Assembly: GCA_028023455.1 (NCBI GenBank)
Contig: JAQFVV010006852.1
Span: 1-64,000 of the forward strand
DNA length: 64,000 nt
Reading direction: 5' to 3'
Source: Epiperipatus broadwayi
Taxonomy: Eukaryota > Onychophora > Udeonychophora > Euonychophora > Peripatidae
The notes under the pieces were generated by a model. That model saw only the letters and a list, made by a program, of their open reading frames with translations, searched no databases and had not been told where the DNA came from. Of this stretch, positions 60,351 through 64,000 are shown in pieces; the stretch's first letter is position 1; each line of letters starts with the position of its first letter. The position numbers and the translations under genes are program-made.

Positions 60351-61889
60351 TAGAAGGTTTAGAAATGTTGTAATGTATGTAAAACATAAAGAAAAGCAAC
60401 AATGCTTAGATACTAAGCTTCCAAATGTGAAAAATTTACAATAAAATGAGAAAATAAAGACTAAAGATAGTCAGTGAAGCATAAATGAAGCATGGATAGA
60501 AAAAAAATTTTTCCAAAGAAATGGTAAATTTAGAAAGAAAGTTTTATAATAATATAGAAGGAGTGGAAAAATTCAAAATTTAAATGATGAATTATAAATG
60601 TGTAGCAAAAGTTTATAAAACCATAGATTGTAGATTAAGTGAAAAGTTGAAATTAAAGATTAAAAAAGTCTCAGCTGTAATTGCAAAGAAAAGGGGAAAT
60701 AGTGCTTTTAGAAAATGAACTAAATATCTGCTCCCATGGAAAATTGGTAGTAAGGATGACTATATGATAAATGGTAGGATAAATACAGAAATTTTCTTTC
60801 TATTTTATTTGAGAACACTGACAGTCATTGAAAAATACTTGGAAACAGAAAATGTTTAATTTTGACATAAATTTGGATGGCCATATCTTCTCAAAGATCT
60901 AGGATCTGACTGATGAATTAATGAATTCACTTGTAACTGGAAAATAAAAATATAATGGAAACATGTTTTTTTTAAAAAAAGAAATGTATGTTCTACTTTA
61001 ATAATTGTTAAGGTTACAAATAATAATAATAATGAAAACAGGAGATCTAAGAAAAATAAGCAGAAGACATACTAGCCAATCTTTATATGCTAGGTGATAA
61101 AATTATAATTTGGGTCAATCTTGTAAATCACCCTGAAAAACATGTCCATAAACAAATTTCACAAAATTTATGATGGCCTAGTTTATTATCATTCATCAAT
61201 ACAAAAATAATGCCTTTGTACTGGCAATGAGAGGACAGAAAAGGCAACGTACAACCCCCACTTTTTGAAACATGTTAAAATAGAACTTAACTAATGATGA
61301 TGAGTAGATAATTGAAAGGGTAGAAATATAGAATTAAGGTTTATAGTACATATGCTAAATGTGGATTAAAAATATTTGTGTGACTAAACCTTTTCTCTGG
61401 AGATGACTAAATTGCAAGGGTATGCTTGTGCTCAAAATCCCTACATAAGTTGATAGTAAAGCACCAGTTGAGAGAGGTCTTGGAATCACTACAGAATATC
61501 TGGTAGAAAGAAATTCCCTGTGAAATTATAAATATTTAGTAATGATTGAATTTAAGGTTGATAATCAGTTCCCTGATATTTACAAAGCTATTCAAACCAA
61601 GTGTCCTTGCTTGGAAACCATATCATGCACAATTTTATTCATGATGTAGTTGTGACATTCTTGAGAAATTAAATGTGGTTTAGTCAACAATTTGTCAGTT
61701 TACTCTAGCATTGTAAAGTACTTTAAAACTTAATGCCCCCCCCCCCTGCTTTAATGTCAAGCTTATTATTAAGCGTATGGATAAATAATAAGAATAATGT
61801 TAATGTTTAGTGTACAAATAAAATCATCCAATGTGAAAGGTCTGAATTGACTTACTTTATTTCTAACCTAATGGGAGGACAATGCACAA
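60351..61889. other. Interior of the LTR-like region, unrecognised
   Basis: Purine-rich plus strand at first, then mixed sequence. No enzyme domain was identified. A run of 11 C lies at 61736-61746. A short purine patch 'aatgggagga' sits just before the right repeat, where a polypurine tract would be expected. Confidence 0.35.
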
Positions 61890-62147
61890 TTTGCAAAACA
61901 AAATACATAATTGACCACATGTGAGAAATAAGAGTGACAAAATGCTGATTACTTTTGGGATAATAGCTTTAATAATAATGATATTAAAAAAGAGTAGACA
62001 AGAATGTTAAAAAAGAGAAAAGATTACTTCTAGTTCACTCATTTAAAATTTGCTTTTATTATCTTTAAATTCAACATTCAGAGCTGAAGGTTCAATGTTT
62101 AAAATTTAATTATTCAAAGTTGGAAATTTAAATATGATTTTAAAAAA
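61890..62147. repeat. Right copy of ~260-bp direct repeat (LTR-like)
   Basis: Partner of 58490-58750 in the same orientation. The two differ by perhaps a fifth of positions, implying an old insertion if they are LTRs. Confidence 0.65.
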
Positions 62148-62793
62148 TTCAAGTTATATTTTATTAAAATGTCATAATTATATAAAAATATTTTTGCATT
62201 AGAATAAATATTTTTGTTATTGTAATTAATAAAATTAATTAAAAATGATGAAAAAAGCAGACACTCATCATCATTAGCTGCTCATAAAAATATGTTTTTT
62301 TATTTTGCAGCAAAGTTATGAATAAAAATCAATATTGTAAACTGATCATAATGACATGTTTCTAAATGCACAGTGGATGTGCATTTATCCTGGACTTGAT
62401 GCAGTTCCTAATTAATTATTGATGCAAAGTATGATGAGTGATCAAACTTTTTTTTGAACTGCTATTTCCTGAGTTGTGTTTGCCGCCATCTTAGAATTAT
62501 GCCTGCACAAATACATGTTAAATGAAAGTCCTCTCTCATAGAATATCTGAGTCCTTACAGAAATGAAGAAACATGACCTAAATTTTTTAAAAATCTAAAG
62601 CAATTGAAAACCATATTCTATAGCAGCTAAAATAAATAAACCAAAAAGAAGAAGTATACTGGAATGGACTCAATACTATAAAAACAAAACAACTGAAGAA
62701 AAATTAAAAAGAATTAATAAATATTAACCTTAAGAAAAAAAATTATAGCCAAAGACTACAAAACTTTTAATATTGAAAGGGTGATCACATTTA
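62148..62793. other. AT-rich spacer, nothing recognised
   Basis: Nothing supported. Slightly GC-richer around 62470-62520 without a frame. Confidence 0.5.
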
Positions 62794-62808
62794 TAATAAC
62801 ATTTATAA

Positions 62809-63447
62809 ATAATATTTATTTTCAAAGCGCAGATGATTTGAAATTAACTTACGAGAGAGTGCAAGTCTCTCAGCGCTTGTGATTATTAATAGCCAATCAG
62901 ATCGTAAATACTGGGACAACGATTTAACAAGAAAAGAGTGGTAACCACTCTTAACTTTACTTGTCTGTCTATATATCCAAGCCAGTCCAAAGTACTTATA
63001 TCTGAAAGTGTGAATATTAAATACCTTCACACACTACTCACTGACTTCAAATTACAAACATACAGCATGAAATCTTTAGATTCACTATGCAGTAGATTAT
63101 CGATGTTATAAATTGCAGAAATATATGTAAATAATCTGCGCTTTGAAAATAAATATTATTTACATATATTTCTGCAATTTATAACGTCGATAATCTACTG
63201 CATAGTGAATCTAAAGATTTCATGCTGTATGTTTGTAATTTGAAGTCAGTGAGTAGTGTGTGAAGGTATTTAATATTCACACTTTCAGATATAAGTACTT
63301 TGGACTGGCTTGGATATATAGACAGACAAGTAAAGTTAAGAGTGGTTACCACTCTTTTCTTGTTAAATCGTTGTCCCAGTATTTACGATCTGATTGGCTA
63401 TTAATAATCACAAGCGCTGAGAGACTTGCACTCTCTCGTAAGTTAAT
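62809..63447. mobile_element. Head-to-head multimer, 327-bp unit (family 4), no ribozyme found
   Basis: The left arm (62809-63135, minus) is one 327-bp unit, segments S (293 bp) then T (34 bp). The right arm (63136-63447, plus) has the last 19 bp of T followed by S. 'taataacatttataa' flanks both sides (62794-62808 and 63444-63458), giving a 13-15-bp target duplication partly merged with the element end. The arms are almost identical, so the insertion is recent. Identical 60-odd-residue frames starting MKVFNIHTFRYKYFG occur in both arms only because the arms are copies; I do not regard them as a gene. A CCAAT-box-like 'tgattggct' lies in S. No CTGANGA core was found on either strand. Confidence 0.8.
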
Positions 63448-63458
63448 AACATTTATAA

Positions 63459-64000
63459 TAATTTACTAATATATTTTATTATTTACATTTTATAATTTAA
63501 AACAATAGTGTAATAATATTTTGTATTAAAATAATATAGGCCAGTTTAATCAATGAATATTATTACATAATATATTTTTGTCATTTATTAATCTAACCTC
63601 TTGTCTCTCTTTTCATAAATTTATACCATTCAAATACTAATAAATTATATATTGTAATAAAAATGAAATGCTTGTATTAATATTGTTTGATTAAAGTAAT
63701 AAATTAACTTCATAATAGGGTACCAGATAAGATTTCATACTCAACCAAGTTAGTCATAAGTCTAATTTGATAATGCTGATGGTATATATCTCCTCCCATA
63801 GTTTTCTCAGTAGTTGGGTGGTGCCCTGGTTTAAATCAGCATAAATTCTACTCTGTAGAAGATTATTAAAGTTTTTTTCAGTTAATTATGAGTGATTCAT
63901 TGATTTGAAAAATTGGTTTTGGTCTATAATATTTTTTATAAATATAATCAGGTCTGACTATTAGTATGGTTTATAATTAAAATAAATTATAGGGCTTTTA
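63459..64000. other. AT-rich stretch to the window end, nothing recognised
   Basis: No feature supported. Confidence 0.5.

Noticed and set aside
62803-63469. Two identical 60-odd-residue frames starting MKVFNIHTFRYKYFG on opposite strands
   Set aside because: They are the two arms of one inverted repeat; identity reflects copying, not coding constraint.

Overview
The window is very AT-rich (roughly three quarters A+T by eye) animal-type nuclear DNA. I find no convincing host protein-coding gene. The identifiable content is transposable elements in many states of decay: Penelope-like elements (PLE; reverse transcriptase plus GIY-YIG endonuclease), RTE-type LINEs, mariner and Merlin DNA transposons, short tRNA-derived SINEs and trinucleotide microsatellites. 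This mix fits an invertebrate metazoan. I cannot name the lineage; a mollusc, cnidarian or arthropod would all fit.

Layout. 0-1.8 kb: a degenerate 300-bp tandem repeat and a mariner remnant carrying a SINE. 3.4-6.5 kb: an RTE-type LINE on the minus strand. 7.1-9.2 kb: a PLE with a 200-codon uninterrupted RT, flanked by an inverted copy of its own tail. 10.1-11.2 kb: head-to-head multimer of a 435-bp unit carrying hammerhead ribozymes. 11.9-12.6 kb: a PLE fragment inserted in a repeat that survives uninterrupted at 27 kb. 14.5-16.3 kb: a 116-bp hairpin element and a head-to-head PLE pair. 17.3-19.4 kb: two more head-to-head multimers (417-bp and 362-bp units), the first with a second hammerhead candidate. 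19.6-20.3 kb: a Merlin transposase relic. 20-29 kb: mostly featureless AT-rich DNA with a microsatellite and a SINE. 29.0-31.0 kb: a decayed PLE of another subfamily. 34.3-39.6 kb: a head-to-head PLE pair whose right copy is split by a 3-kb G+T-rich block of unknown nature. 40-56 kb: mostly unrecognised AT-rich DNA. 56.2-58.2 kb: a second LINE. 58.5-62.1 kb: an LTR-like direct-repeat pair around a gag-like coiled-coil relic, with a decayed retrozyme copy inside. 62.8-63.5 kb: a fourth head-to-head multimer (327-bp unit).

The most interesting signal is the set of small non-coding units arranged as circular permutations, head to head, bounded by about 13-bp direct repeats. Two families carry hammerhead motifs. 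I read them as metazoan retrozymes or retrozyme-like elements: short DNA multimers whose transcripts would self-cleave to monomers and circularise. The PLEs here show the same head-to-head or inverted-tail arrangement. This suggests that one PLE-type integration machinery made both, but that link is inference.
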